The notes under the pieces are model-generated. The model saw only the letters and a list, made by a program, of their open reading frames with translations. It was not told the DNA's origin and searched no databases. From Fidelibacterota bacterium (GTDB lineage Bacteria > Fidelibacterota > Marinisomatia > Marinisomatales > UBA1611): DNA of 40,121 nt. This document shows, in pieces, positions 8,401-16,147 of this stretch (positions are counted from its first letter, which is position 1; each line of letters opens with the position of its first letter). The translations under genes and the position numbers were made by a program. The stretch spans positions 1 through 40,121 of the forward strand of contig PBFM01000059.1 of the NCBI GenBank assembly GCA_002718655.1, in the 5' to 3' direction.

Positions 8401-10245
8401 TACTCTAGAGAAAACTTGCAGAACTGTACTTGTATCTATTTGAAATGGTTCTATATCTATTGATTTCCAAGTATTACCAAAAAGAACAAAACTATTATTA
8501 TTACCTGGGAAGGTATTATTTGAATCAATGGCAAAATCATATTGATCAATATCTTCTTCATCTATGCTTTCTATTAATGGTTGGGTATTAAAATGTAAAA
8601 GTGTATCTGGTGGAGAGTGCCCTGGTAGTTGATTGGTTTTTGAAGTGGACCATGGACCAATATTATCAAAATAATCTAATCCTCTAATCCTAAACCACCA
8701 TTCTTGTGTGTTATTGATTCCAGATAAAATTTGCTCTTTATGCCGCATATTTGCTAGTTCTGGATATTGTTCACTATCATAAATAATTGGGCTATTAAAT
8801 GTTGAATCAAGGTCAGCCTGAATTTGATACGTTTTAAAATTCGTATCATGAATGGGGCTCCATCTAACAAATATTTCATTTGGATTATCTAAGTTCGAAG
8901 CAGAAAAGAAATTTATTGAATCAGGTTCGTTTTGATCGGGAATTGATTCCCAGTTTGAAAGATATTGTTCCAAAGCACTAATGAATGGTTGATAATACTC
9001 TATTATAATTGAAAAATTATTAATTCCGGTTGGGTATGTTCCATTTGAGTATAGTGCGTCATTAGACACTCCGATGTCATCAAATAACATAGGTTTTTCA
9101 TCGAGCTCTATGTGAATCCAAGGTTCATAAACAGAATATCCATTTACTCGTGATTGAAGGTCAACCATTTGGACACCGTTCGCTGGCCCTCTTAGTTCCG
9201 TAGCAAGAGTAATTGAAAAAAGTGAATCGCCATTGTAATAATTGAAATCATCATCATAAAATGCTTCATAGTAATCAGTAACATGTAATGGCATTTGATT
9301 ATCAAATTGATTTTCTTCGATGGGGAATTCTTCAGTTAGATTCACTATGTCCATATAATCTAGACTAATATCTCGAATGGGTTTGTTTGTAAATTGATTA
9401 TTTGAACCCGCAGCCATAATAACAGATTTTCTTGGTAAATGAGATTCGTTATCAAAACTATGAATTGCAAGTACGAGAGGGGAGTGAGCAACAGAACCAA
9501 TCAATGGATGTGCAACTGCTTCATGGAATTTTTGGAATATGGTATGAGGGTATCGAGAAGGGTCAGACAAAGACTTATTATTTGAATAATTATCTTCCTC
9601 TGTCCATAGAACTTCTCTACCGGCACCATTAATCATGAATGCATAAGCATTCGTTTGAAGAAAAATTTCAATAGCGACATAGGGAGCAATAAAGTCATCG
9701 CAAGGATGTGGAACCTGAACAATGACTTGTTCACGATTTGATTCAGGATTTATGATGTATAATCCCCAACTATTTCTGAATGCACCTACTACATCATCAT
9801 CTTCATTATCTAATTGATTGTAATCTACAATAGAAGTGTCTAGCTGCTCTCTCAACATATGATAGGTTTCATCATATGTGGTGTCTTGAAATATAACTAG
9901 CTCGTAAAAAAAAGATGAAATTGAATCTTGTAGAAGAGAATCGACAAAAGTTGTATCGCCATTTACAAAGTGTAAAAAAACATACTCCCAATAATCTAAA
10001 ATATGACTGTCACTTTCTAAGTGTTTATAGGTACCAAATCCATTGTTTTGAATGTCTAGCCAATCTGGGCCATAATCATTAAATCCATCTATGGCGATTC
10101 CTTCAGTGACATGACTAACCCAATTGTCATATTTAGAATTTGGTTCAATACCGCTGAAAAACTCAGATAGAGAACCTGTTTCGTATATGATTTCCGTGTA
10201 AGAAATACTGAGAAAAAAAATATTAATTAGGAACCATTTTATCAT
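5491..10245 (-). CDS. Giant exported protein: FnIII, PKD, CapA and dockerin domains
   Basis: This 1584-residue protein starts with a hydrophobic export signal (MIKWFLINIFFLSIS). The order of parts is as follows. An unassigned N-terminal region (about 130-300) has IVQVPHPCDDF, NGAGREVLW and LAIHSFD, faintly like a metal-dependent amidohydrolase. A fibronectin-III-like domain covers about 440-535 and a beta-sandwich about 560-710. A PKD domain covers about 735-805 (YFWNFGDGETSNEANPQHNY). A CapA-type metallophosphatase fold covers 812-1115 (VGDIMMGR, IANLEIPL, SLANNHILDY, EMHSGSEYS, IAHHPHIIQGLE, IAHSLGNFIFD), with all its motifs intact. Another sandwich covers about 1265-1400 and a PKD-like part about 1450-1518. 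The C-terminus (1526-1584) is a type I dockerin with two calcium loops (DVNGDGYITTLDVLL; DMDNNLVINIFDLLL). CapA proteins act on poly-gamma-glutamate or other capsule polymers. There is no T9SS sorting domain, so display through a cohesin partner is possible, though none is visible here. Confidence 0.88.
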   Translation of the reverse strand: MIKWFLINIFFLSISYTEIIYETGSLSEFFSGIEPNSKYDNWVSHVTEGIAIDGFNDYGPDWLDIQNNGFGTYKHLESDSHILDYWEYVFLHFVNGDTTFVDSLLQDSISSFFYELVIFQDTTYDETYHMLREQLDTSIVDYNQLDNEDDDVVGAFRNSWGLYIINPESNREQVIVQVPHPCDDFIAPYVAIEIFLQTNAYAFMINGAGREVLWTEEDNYSNNKSLSDPSRYPHTIFQKFHEAVAHPLIGSVAHSPLVLAIHSFDNESHLPRKSVIMAAGSNNQFTNKPIRDISLDYMDIVNLTEEFPIEENQFDNQMPLHVTDYYEAFYDDDFNYYNGDSLFSITLATELRGPANGVQMVDLQSRVNGYSVYEPWIHIELDEKPMLFDDIGVSNDALYSNGTYPTGINNFSIIIEYYQPFISALEQYLSNWESIPDQNEPDSINFFSASNLDNPNEIFVRWSPIHDTNFKTYQIQADLDSTFNSPIIYDSEQYPELANMRHKEQILSGINNTQEWWFRIRGLDYFDNIGPWSTSKTNQLPGHSPPDTLLHFNTQPLIESIDEEDIDQYDFAIDSNNTFPGNNNSFVLFGNTWKSIDIEPFQIDTSTVLQVFSRVDSISEIQAIGFSDGETSIRYSFSGNESLDIEKWIPVYQGVNEVGNWFSYRLPLGNDWLAWYDSLTYINNIEFINDHDDTTSSIGSIHFSMVRDITSDLPIKPLIGIDYEFGDVRNENHSEVVSVSFVSTVQDTDSFDFTYFWNFGDGETSNEANPQHNYTVEDDHNYTVLLTVEDESGQIAFATTTIQVDPGSSTFPITMNFVGDIMMGRRFENEGGIIFNHGVEYLFEPTRELLGQSADLTIANLEIPLTDQGYAHPSKGIVFRCSPSNVNGLTYAGIDVVSLANNHILDYMEPGLMQTQQVLSDAGIIYSGSGLNSNEAYLPAIKSIKGQTIAFLASSDRTGQYNNYQPYLNAGENKSGFAYLTPYYLKQQIESVRDIVDIIVVEMHSGSEYSLSPGSDYDSPTLPDEFQSLRINPASRFGYATLPEEGLDIEDYSHRLDRPKMWDRAIRHFAIDQGADLVIAHHPHIIQGLELYQGKLIAHSLGNFIFDLNYPETYPSIILQAKANEFGYVEFFVDPIYIDDYLTVPATGELGNYILDYVAMRSKELETYLHVDKDNNRAYVIMDTINMLEQTIYYTASTSNSKSILLGGESYQQSEPIPISKAGSISKITNEDEQIIFYRLGREKIWMKNFENEGSSLWNLNNSNEILQDSIFRRGSSALLHLRNQNSPSNIVTNLEERLPFNNLLNHSLHGFIRTNNARNVILEARYADGRTNEIIHTSSSGDTISGNTTWKKYWGDIPNIDNATFIDVRANSGIPDSGIAFSWFDDLGLVEWDSLKTLTEYSHHISSPNNYDYIQLYFPHQLDTMKIELENTIFGSFDQLIANPIAVRPIITIPDYFHFFDESKGPIGNRKWKINSNIFSYGKTPSVFCEEPGIYEISLTIQGLGMEEHTSTISVIALTNDSIPLMNGDVNGDGYITTLDVLLSGNYILGIVEFLPQEFLAADMDNNLVINIFDLLLISNQIN

Positions 10246-10362
10246 TAATTTGTTTATTACATAACATTGATGTTTAAAGCTGGTGTAATTGATAAAATAT
10301 AGAGCATATATCTAATACTTATCATCATTTATGTGTTTATAATATAGTAGAGGGGTATCATA

Positions 10363-11559
10363 ATGATAATTAAAAATAAAATTTGGTTTTTGTTTTCAAT
10401 AGTATTTTTTATTGGGTGTGAATTTGGTGATCAGTCAGAACAAGAAAAGTCTGATGCAGAATTGATTCGATTGATAATAGAGGCAGAAAAACTAGACATT
10501 GGTTTTGATGAACTTCCGGAACAGACATCTTCATCAATTAATAATGAAACAGAATATTATGGCATTAGTGCAAAATTGGCTTTAGGCATAGGTTATGAGA
10601 TTGAACGTGCAGGACGCGGGCACAGATATGGCCATCGAAATGAGGTCTATTTTAATATGCAAGGCAGGAAGCTTGACCCAAATGATTTTGGCCGTAGAAA
10701 TGATTTTGGTGATAGAGGTTGGCGGAAAAACAAAATAGAAGACTGGAGATGCTTTGATCTGGTTTTCCCCATTGTATTTGATATGCCGGATGGCTCAACC
10801 ATTGAAATTGAAACAGATGACGAAGAAGGATGGTCTGATTTGAAATTATGGTACGAAGAGAATGATGATGCAGAACAAAGGCCTGCGATGCAATTCCCAA
10901 TTGAAATTCATATGAATGAAGAATTGATAAACATTAGTAACAATGAACAACTGAATGATATTTACTCAGAGTGTGATTTTGATTGGAAAAGACAAGAAGG
11001 CCATTATAACAGGGGGTGTTTTGAAGTTGTATTCCCGATTACCTTTTTAATGCCAGATGGCTCAACCATTGAAGTTGAAACAGATGACGAAGAAGGATGG
11101 TCTGATTTGAAATTATGGTACGAAGAGAATGATGATGCAGAACAAAGGCCAATACTTCAGTATCCAGTAGGCATTATATATGAGACAGAAGAAGGAGACT
11201 CTACTGTTACTTTGAACAATGATGGTGAAATGGAAACAGCGAAAGAGGAATGCAGAGAAGATTGGAGTGAAAGTGGTGAGTGGGATGAAGACGGGGACTG
11301 GGATGAAGAAGAATGCTTTAATTGGATTTATCCGATAACATTTTTGATGCCAGATGGCGCTTCAATGACACTTGAAAATGAAGATGGGTGGCACATACTC
11401 TCGAGATGGTATGAAGAAAATGGTGATTCAGATCAAGAACCAATTCTTCAATACCCGGTAGACATTATATATGAAACAGAAGAAGGCGAGATTACTACTA
11501 CTTTAAACAATTCAGATGAATTGGAGTCATTTGAAGAAGAGTGTTCAGAAGAAAATTAA
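10363..11559 (+). CDS. Lipoprotein with three Cys-bounded repeats
   Basis: The N-terminus has a lipobox (FFIGC, Cys19), so the protein is membrane-anchored. After a spacer come three copies of an acidic module that starts with Cys-Phe and ends with a Glu-Cys: 130-204, 219-297 and 318-394. Each has FP-I-x-F-x-MPDG(S/A), a GW...WYEEN core and QYPV-type strands. The even cysteine pattern suggests one disulfide per module. Modules 1 and 2 share a nearly identical stretch at DNA level, while module 3 is older and shorter. An SD-like AGGGG (10351-10355) precedes the ATG by seven bases. The acidic surface might bind cations, but no ligand can be named. The gene is divergent from the giant protein gene and is followed by a small exported protein. 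Confidence 0.8.
   Translation: MIIKNKIWFLFSIVFFIGCEFGDQSEQEKSDAELIRLIIEAEKLDIGFDELPEQTSSSINNETEYYGISAKLALGIGYEIERAGRGHRYGHRNEVYFNMQGRKLDPNDFGRRNDFGDRGWRKNKIEDWRCFDLVFPIVFDMPDGSTIEIETDDEEGWSDLKLWYEENDDAEQRPAMQFPIEIHMNEELINISNNEQLNDIYSECDFDWKRQEGHYNRGCFEVVFPITFLMPDGSTIEVETDDEEGWSDLKLWYEENDDAEQRPILQYPVGIIYETEEGDSTVTLNNDGEMETAKEECREDWSESGEWDEDGDWDEEECFNWIYPITFLMPDGASMTLENEDGWHILSRWYEENGDSDQEPILQYPVDIIYETEEGEITTTLNNSDELESFEEECSEEN
10783..10883 (+). repeat. First copy of a 101-bp near-identical direct repeat
   Basis: This copy encodes MPDGSTIE through AEQRP of module 1 of the repeat lipoprotein. It differs from the second copy at two of 101 bases, one silent (CCG/CCA) and one giving Ile/Val. Third codon positions match as well as the first two. 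Confidence 0.9.
11050..11150 (+). repeat. Second copy of the 101-bp direct repeat
   Basis: This copy lies 267 bases (89 codons) after the first, in the same frame, within module 2 of the repeat lipoprotein. The flanking module sequence is much more diverged, so the identity is confined to this block. That pattern indicates recent gene conversion or a recent partial duplication. Confidence 0.9.
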
Positions 11560-11632
11560 AAGGTTTGTATTTGCTCTATTTATAGTCAACTTAATGGTAA
11601 TTCTACAAAAAGAAATAATTTAATCGTAAAGA

Positions 11633-12136
11633 ATGAGGATATTTTTTCAAGCTTTATACTTCTTCACTTTTAGCTTCGTCTGTGCCCAACAGGTGGATTC
11701 TTCCTTAAAAAGAAAAATTAATAATCTTGCTAAATGGGAAGATGTTAGAAAATATCTTGAAACTGCAGTTGAAAAAGGCGAGATAACAAGGCAAGAAGCA
11801 AACCATAAATATGCCAGGTACCGTTCGCTGTCTTCTGGAAGAAAACATGAAAGAAAAGATCCAATCTTAGATGATAATTTTAAAAAACTTGGTGTTGAAA
11901 ATATAAATGAAATGAAAAATAAACTATTAGATTGTGGCATATCATCATCCCAAGTAGATGCGGTTTTAGGAGGAATGCTTAGATTGGTACATGCAGCAAG
12001 GAAAGATGGTGAAAATTTCAAAACGAATTCTAGAATTGAACAATATTTCAAAGAAAGAATAGGTCTAACAAATACGCAGGTAGGCTATCTTATTGAGCTT
12101 TCTAAAAAAATTGCTCTCAATCTAAGTATGGAATGA
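11633..12136 (+). CDS. Small exported helical protein of unknown function
   Basis: This 167-residue protein has a clear signal peptide (MRIFFQALYFFTFSFVCA) followed by QQVDSS, so the mature N-terminus would be Gln. The remainder is charged and looks mostly helical (WEDVRKYLETAVEKGEITRQ; GVENINEMKNKLLDCGI; RIEQYFKERIGLTNTQ). There is one unpaired Cys in the mature part, and no enzyme motif is visible. It sits 73 bases after the repeat lipoprotein and about 58 bases before the TonB-dependent receptor, all on one strand. The three could be one transcription unit, but function is unknown. Confidence 0.7.
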   Translation: MRIFFQALYFFTFSFVCAQQVDSSLKRKINNLAKWEDVRKYLETAVEKGEITRQEANHKYARYRSLSSGRKHERKDPILDDNFKKLGVENINEMKNKLLDCGISSSQVDAVLGGMLRLVHAARKDGENFKTNSRIEQYFKERIGLTNTQVGYLIELSKKIALNLSME

Positions 12137-12194
12137 GTCAGTTTTTATCTTCAAGCTATAATAATTTTTTTGCTTTTTACAAATTTAGATTGAC

Positions 12195-14636
12195 TTGTTG
12201 AAGAATTCAATAATCATAATAATAATATTGTCATCCTATTTGTTATCTCAAGAGAGGACTAGTATAAGTGGATTTGTAAGAAATGAGAATACTGGTGAAC
12301 CAATTTCCTATGCCAATGTTTTCATAAGCAATTCTGGTTTAGGTTCAGCAACAAATCGAGATGGATACTTTGTTATTACTAATATTCCAATAGGCACGTA
12401 TGAATTGAACATATCAATGCTTGGATATGAATCCTTTAAAAAGAAAATTGAATTATCGAACGAACAACAACTAAGATTGGAGATATTTTTAAAAGAACAA
12501 GCTATTCAGGCATCCGAGATATTGGTAACCGCTGAGCGACAAAAATTTGAGAGGGCGATTGAGAGCAGTCAAATATCATTAGATCTTAGAGAAATAAATT
12601 CTGCACCTGCATTTGTTGAGCCAGATGTCTTTAGGACTCTTCAAATGCTGCCAGGCGTACAAACTACAAGTGACTATTCTAGTGCTTTATATGTAAGGGG
12701 TAGTACTCCAGATCAGAACCTAATTATGTTAGATGGGATTGCAGTATATAACCCATATCACTTAGGAGGAATATTTTCTACCTTTAACACTGATGCAATT
12801 AAAGAGGCTGATTTTCATGCCGGCGGTTTTCCAGCAAGATATGGTGGAAGAATGGGTGCCATCTTAAATATCATAAACAGGGAGGGCAATACTAATAAGC
12901 TTAAAGGTATGGCTAACATCTCTCTCATATCTAGTAAAGGTCTCTTAGAAGGCCCTTTACCAAAGTGGAAAGGTATGAAAGGGTCATGGATGATATCAGG
13001 GAGGAGAACATACTTTGATTCCATAATTAATGCCTTAAAGATTGAAATAGGTACAAACCCTAATGACGGATCTAAAATATATTTCCAATTTCCTTATTAC
13101 TTTTATGATTATCAATTCAAGGTGAATTTAGATGTAAACCAAGATCATCGATTAACCTATTCAAGATTTTATGGAGACGATGTCTTAGATTATTCAATAA
13201 GTGATGATCAATTTAGCTATGGTAGTGATAATTATGATTATAAGGAGGAATTTAATATTGCCATAAAATGGCCATGGGGTAATCGCACTAATGGACTCAC
13301 ATGGCGCTGGATCATTTCCCCTGAATTAATTTCAAAAACCTTTATCTCTAATAGCAGGTATAGATTTGACTTTGATGCAAGTTTTGAAAATAAATGGTCT
13401 TACATATACCCTGATTCTACCCAGGAGTTTTTTCAAAATTTTACATTTAGAATATTTGATGTTATCAATGACAATTCCATTGAAACCGAATTAGTATGGC
13501 AAGCGAGACCAGAACATGAATTAATGGCGGGAGTCCAAATAAAAGATGTGAAATTTGATCTTGGCATCGATTTGACAATCGCTACGCAGGATACATCAGC
13601 TCTTTTTTCTCCTTTAGCTCAAAATAATAAAACCCGAGAGATAGCGCTATACCTACAAGATAGATGGGAAATTTCAAAAAAAACAAAAGTTCAATTCGGT
13701 CTGCGTGCAACAGATTACAGTCTGCACGATAAGATTTATTTTGACCCAAGATTTGGAATCAAATATCACTATTCTAGGAATATAGCCTTAAAATTCAATT
13801 ATGGCGTGTATCATCAATTTCTCACAACTGCAAATAATCAGGATGAAAATCTAAGGCTTGTAGATTTATGGCTTGGCATTCCAAAAGATAAACCTGCAAG
13901 CATATCTCAACATATTATTGGAGGTCTTGAATTTTTATCAAATAGCAATATCCTCTACAGATTCGAAGCATATAAAAAAGATTTTGATCATCTTCTTACA
14001 TTAAAGCAAGATAATTACAATACAACAGAGAGTGAGGATGATTCGCCATTCAATGAATTTTGGGATACAAAAGGAAAAAGTTGGGGTCTAGAATTCTTAT
14101 TAAAGAAATCATCAGGAAAGTATAATGGTTGGCTAGGATATACCTATGCTGAAGCAAAGTATTATACGGAACCTAGTGGTTGGCATTTTCCTAATTTTGA
14201 TCGTACTCATACACTCAATATAGTATCTAACTTTGAACTTACAAAAGAGCTAATCATAAACTCTGCCCTGACCTTTTCAACAGGAAATCCTTATACTAAG
14301 ATTCTTGGAAGAGCGTATTCATGGAATCAAAGTCTTTATTCAGAAACTTTTTGGTACCCTTACGATAGCTATATCATAGGAGAAAAGAATACAGCACGTT
14401 ATGATGATTACTTTAGAATTGATGTTGGTATGACGCGCGAGGGAGGTAATTTATTTGGCTTAAAGTATGACACATACTGGCAGGTAATGAATGTAACAAG
14501 GCATTTAAATATTTTAAATTATACTTACAGAGAAAAACCACCTAGCGCTAGTGATCCAAATCCGCAGGGCGTACAGCGTCAGGCAACTTCGATGTTTCCA
14601 CTTATTTTTACTTTTGGGATAAAATTTGAGTTTTAA
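12195..14636 (+). CDS. TonB-dependent receptor with carboxypeptidase-like N-domain
   Basis: The signal peptide (IIIIIILSSYLLS) is followed by QERTS. Residues about 20-105 are the CarboxypepD_reg-like domain typical of FCB receptors (ISGFVRNENTGEPISYANVF; GTYELNISMLGYES). Residues about 125-235 are the plug (FRTLQMLPGVQ, ALYVRGSTPDQNLIMLDGI, FPARYGGRMGAILNI). The rest is a beta-barrel ending in the aromatic outer-membrane signal FGIKFEF. It would import a ligand across the outer membrane with TonB energy; the substrate is unknown. No ATG fits the signal peptide, and two consecutive TTG codons (12195, 12198) serve as candidate starts. The next gene, a DUF4249-like lipoprotein, overlaps its 3' end, the usual receptor plus surface lipoprotein pairing. 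Confidence 0.93.
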   Translation: MLKNSIIIIIILSSYLLSQERTSISGFVRNENTGEPISYANVFISNSGLGSATNRDGYFVITNIPIGTYELNISMLGYESFKKKIELSNEQQLRLEIFLKEQAIQASEILVTAERQKFERAIESSQISLDLREINSAPAFVEPDVFRTLQMLPGVQTTSDYSSALYVRGSTPDQNLIMLDGIAVYNPYHLGGIFSTFNTDAIKEADFHAGGFPARYGGRMGAILNIINREGNTNKLKGMANISLISSKGLLEGPLPKWKGMKGSWMISGRRTYFDSIINALKIEIGTNPNDGSKIYFQFPYYFYDYQFKVNLDVNQDHRLTYSRFYGDDVLDYSISDDQFSYGSDNYDYKEEFNIAIKWPWGNRTNGLTWRWIISPELISKTFISNSRYRFDFDASFENKWSYIYPDSTQEFFQNFTFRIFDVINDNSIETELVWQARPEHELMAGVQIKDVKFDLGIDLTIATQDTSALFSPLAQNNKTREIALYLQDRWEISKKTKVQFGLRATDYSLHDKIYFDPRFGIKYHYSRNIALKFNYGVYHQFLTTANNQDENLRLVDLWLGIPKDKPASISQHIIGGLEFLSNSNILYRFEAYKKDFDHLLTLKQDNYNTTESEDDSPFNEFWDTKGKSWGLEFLLKKSSGKYNGWLGYTYAEAKYYTEPSGWHFPNFDRTHTLNIVSNFELTKELIINSALTFSTGNPYTKILGRAYSWNQSLYSETFWYPYDSYIIGEKNTARYDDYFRIDVGMTREGGNLFGLKYDTYWQVMNVTRHLNILNYTYREKPPSASDPNPQGVQRQATSMFPLIFTFGIKFEF

Positions 14637-15708
14637 AAGAATTAAAATTATTTTGTTTTATGTGTTCACAGTATCCTTTATTGGTGGATGTCTCCTCATT
14701 GAACCTGAATGGGAAGATCTTGAATCAGATTATGATCATGTGCTTAACGTAATGGGAATTATTAACCTTGACCCAGGATACCCTAGTTATGTTGGTATAT
14801 ATCGTACTACAAACTTAGATGAGCCCTCAATGTCACTTGTACGCAAAGATACACTTGGATGGTGTGATTGTGATGATGAAAGATGTTGGGAGTGTGAGGA
14901 AAATCCTCAGCTAGATGGCTATTGGTTAATTGATAATGTTTATGAGCCAACTGCACTCATCAAGAATGCTTCTGTTGTGATTACAGATGATTTAAGTAAT
15001 GACTATCAATTTACATTTGTTGAAAAAATAACATTTGTTGATACTATTTATTTAGATACAAGTTTCACATTCTATGGAACAACTATTGAGTGGGATACGA
15101 CATATTATGATACAAACCATATTCCAGTAAATTTTTTCATTGATACAACTGGCCTTTTTGAACCAAAGCCTGAGACCAACTATTCATTAAGTATCACCGC
15201 ACCTGGTTTTAATCCTGTGTTTGGAAGTCTTGAGACCCCACCATACCCCAGTTTGGATTCTCTGGTACAGCAAGGGAGTTTGGTGGATACTGTTATTGTA
15301 AATGAGCCGTTTGACCTTCATTGGAGGCTTGAGGAAAGTGGCAGGGGTTATGTTACTGGAGAGGTGATGAAATACTTTTGGGGTACTTGGGAGGATGATT
15401 GGTGCGGGGGAGATTTTGATCCATTTGTAATAGACCTAACCAATAGTGATCAAAATCCTATTACAGTACAAACTGAATATTGTTTTGAAGAACCCTCTAA
15501 CGATAACCAGTCAAAAGATTATTTCATAAGACTTACTGCAATGGATGATAATTACCATGATTATTTCATTATTGGTGAATCAAGTGAATATTCAAACGCA
15601 TTATTGAATTATCCAGCTACAAAAGGTCTTTCAAAGGGAATTGAAGGGGGGTTTGGATTTTTTGGATCTATAGCATCAGATGGTTTACTGGTAAAAATAG
15701 CTTACTGA
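14626..15708 (+). CDS. DUF4249-like lipoprotein partner of the TonB receptor
   Basis: A signal with lipobox (SFIGGC, Cys22) is followed by an Ig-like body: HVLNVMGIINLDPGYPSYVGIYRT, then ALIKNASVVITDD and ETNYSLSITAPGF. This matches the DUF4249 pattern found next to TonB receptors in Bacteroidota. The TTG start at 14626 lies inside the receptor's last codons, so translation is coupled. An unusual feature is a tight cysteine cluster at residues 80-90 (C-x-C-x4-C-x2-C, in GWCDCDDERCWEC), which could bind a metal or form two disulfides. It is probably surface- or periplasm-facing and helps the receptor capture its ligand. Confidence 0.75.
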   Translation: MSFKRIKIILFYVFTVSFIGGCLLIEPEWEDLESDYDHVLNVMGIINLDPGYPSYVGIYRTTNLDEPSMSLVRKDTLGWCDCDDERCWECEENPQLDGYWLIDNVYEPTALIKNASVVITDDLSNDYQFTFVEKITFVDTIYLDTSFTFYGTTIEWDTTYYDTNHIPVNFFIDTTGLFEPKPETNYSLSITAPGFNPVFGSLETPPYPSLDSLVQQGSLVDTVIVNEPFDLHWRLEESGRGYVTGEVMKYFWGTWEDDWCGGDFDPFVIDLTNSDQNPITVQTEYCFEEPSNDNQSKDYFIRLTAMDDNYHDYFIIGESSEYSNALLNYPATKGLSKGIEGGFGFFGSIASDGLLVKIAY

Positions 15709-15808
15709 TTTAAATATCATCCATAATGTTTTTATGTATTTGGCAATGATTGTTGAGAACTTTTGACTTTCTTTGATTTAATTTTTAGGTAATTATAAAG
15801 GATAGTTT

Positions 15809-16147
15809 ATCAATTTAATTAAAAAAACCATTTTTTTCCCCATTCTTTTTCTTTGCTCCTGTGTCAATAATGTAATGGAAAATGCAGAGGAAGATTGTGC
15901 TCAATTCTATGACAACAACATAGCTTCCATTATGGAACAAAGTTGTGTTTCTTGTCATTCAGGTCAGGCACCATCAGCAAATCTTAAACTTGATTCTTAT
16001 TCGTATGTTCGTAATACAATTGAGTCGATAATAGATAGAGTTAACAGAGAAGAAGGCTCTAGCGGCATTATGCCCCCTTTTGGTGCAAAACTTGAACTTG
16101 AATACTTAGATCTATTGCAAGAGTTTTATTCAATGGAGTGCGAATGA
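15809..16147 (+). CDS. Lipoprotein with a c-type haem site, unconventional start
   Basis: The mature part has one haem-c site, SCVSCH, and a distal IMPPFG methionine, with the length and order of the small cytochrome domains that precede YceI genes. The only ATG in frame (15875) would leave a 90-residue cytoplasmic protein that could not receive haem. The frame is open back to a TAG at 15803-15805. In that extension the translation is INLIKKTIFFPILFLCSC followed by VNN, an excellent lipoprotein signal. Possible starts are ATC 15809, six bases after AAGGA, or ATT 15818 before AAA AAA. Neither is ATG, GTG or TTG, so a rare start or a sequence error must be considered. The next gene overlaps its stop by four bases. 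Confidence 0.7.
   Translation: MNLIKKTIFFPILFLCSCVNNVMENAEEDCAQFYDNNIASIMEQSCVSCHSGQAPSANLKLDSYSYVRNTIESIIDRVNREEGSSGIMPPFGAKLELEYLDLLQEFYSMECE

Noticed and set aside
9432-9632. Plus-strand open frame inside the giant CapA/dockerin gene
   Set aside because: The opposite strand encodes a continuous, domain-rich 1584-residue protein across this stretch, so the small frame is a shadow.
10332-10345. TATAAT-like -10 element before the repeat lipoprotein
   Set aside because: No fair -35 lies 16-18 bases upstream and a start there would leave almost no leader. In AT-rich DNA such matches are expected by chance.
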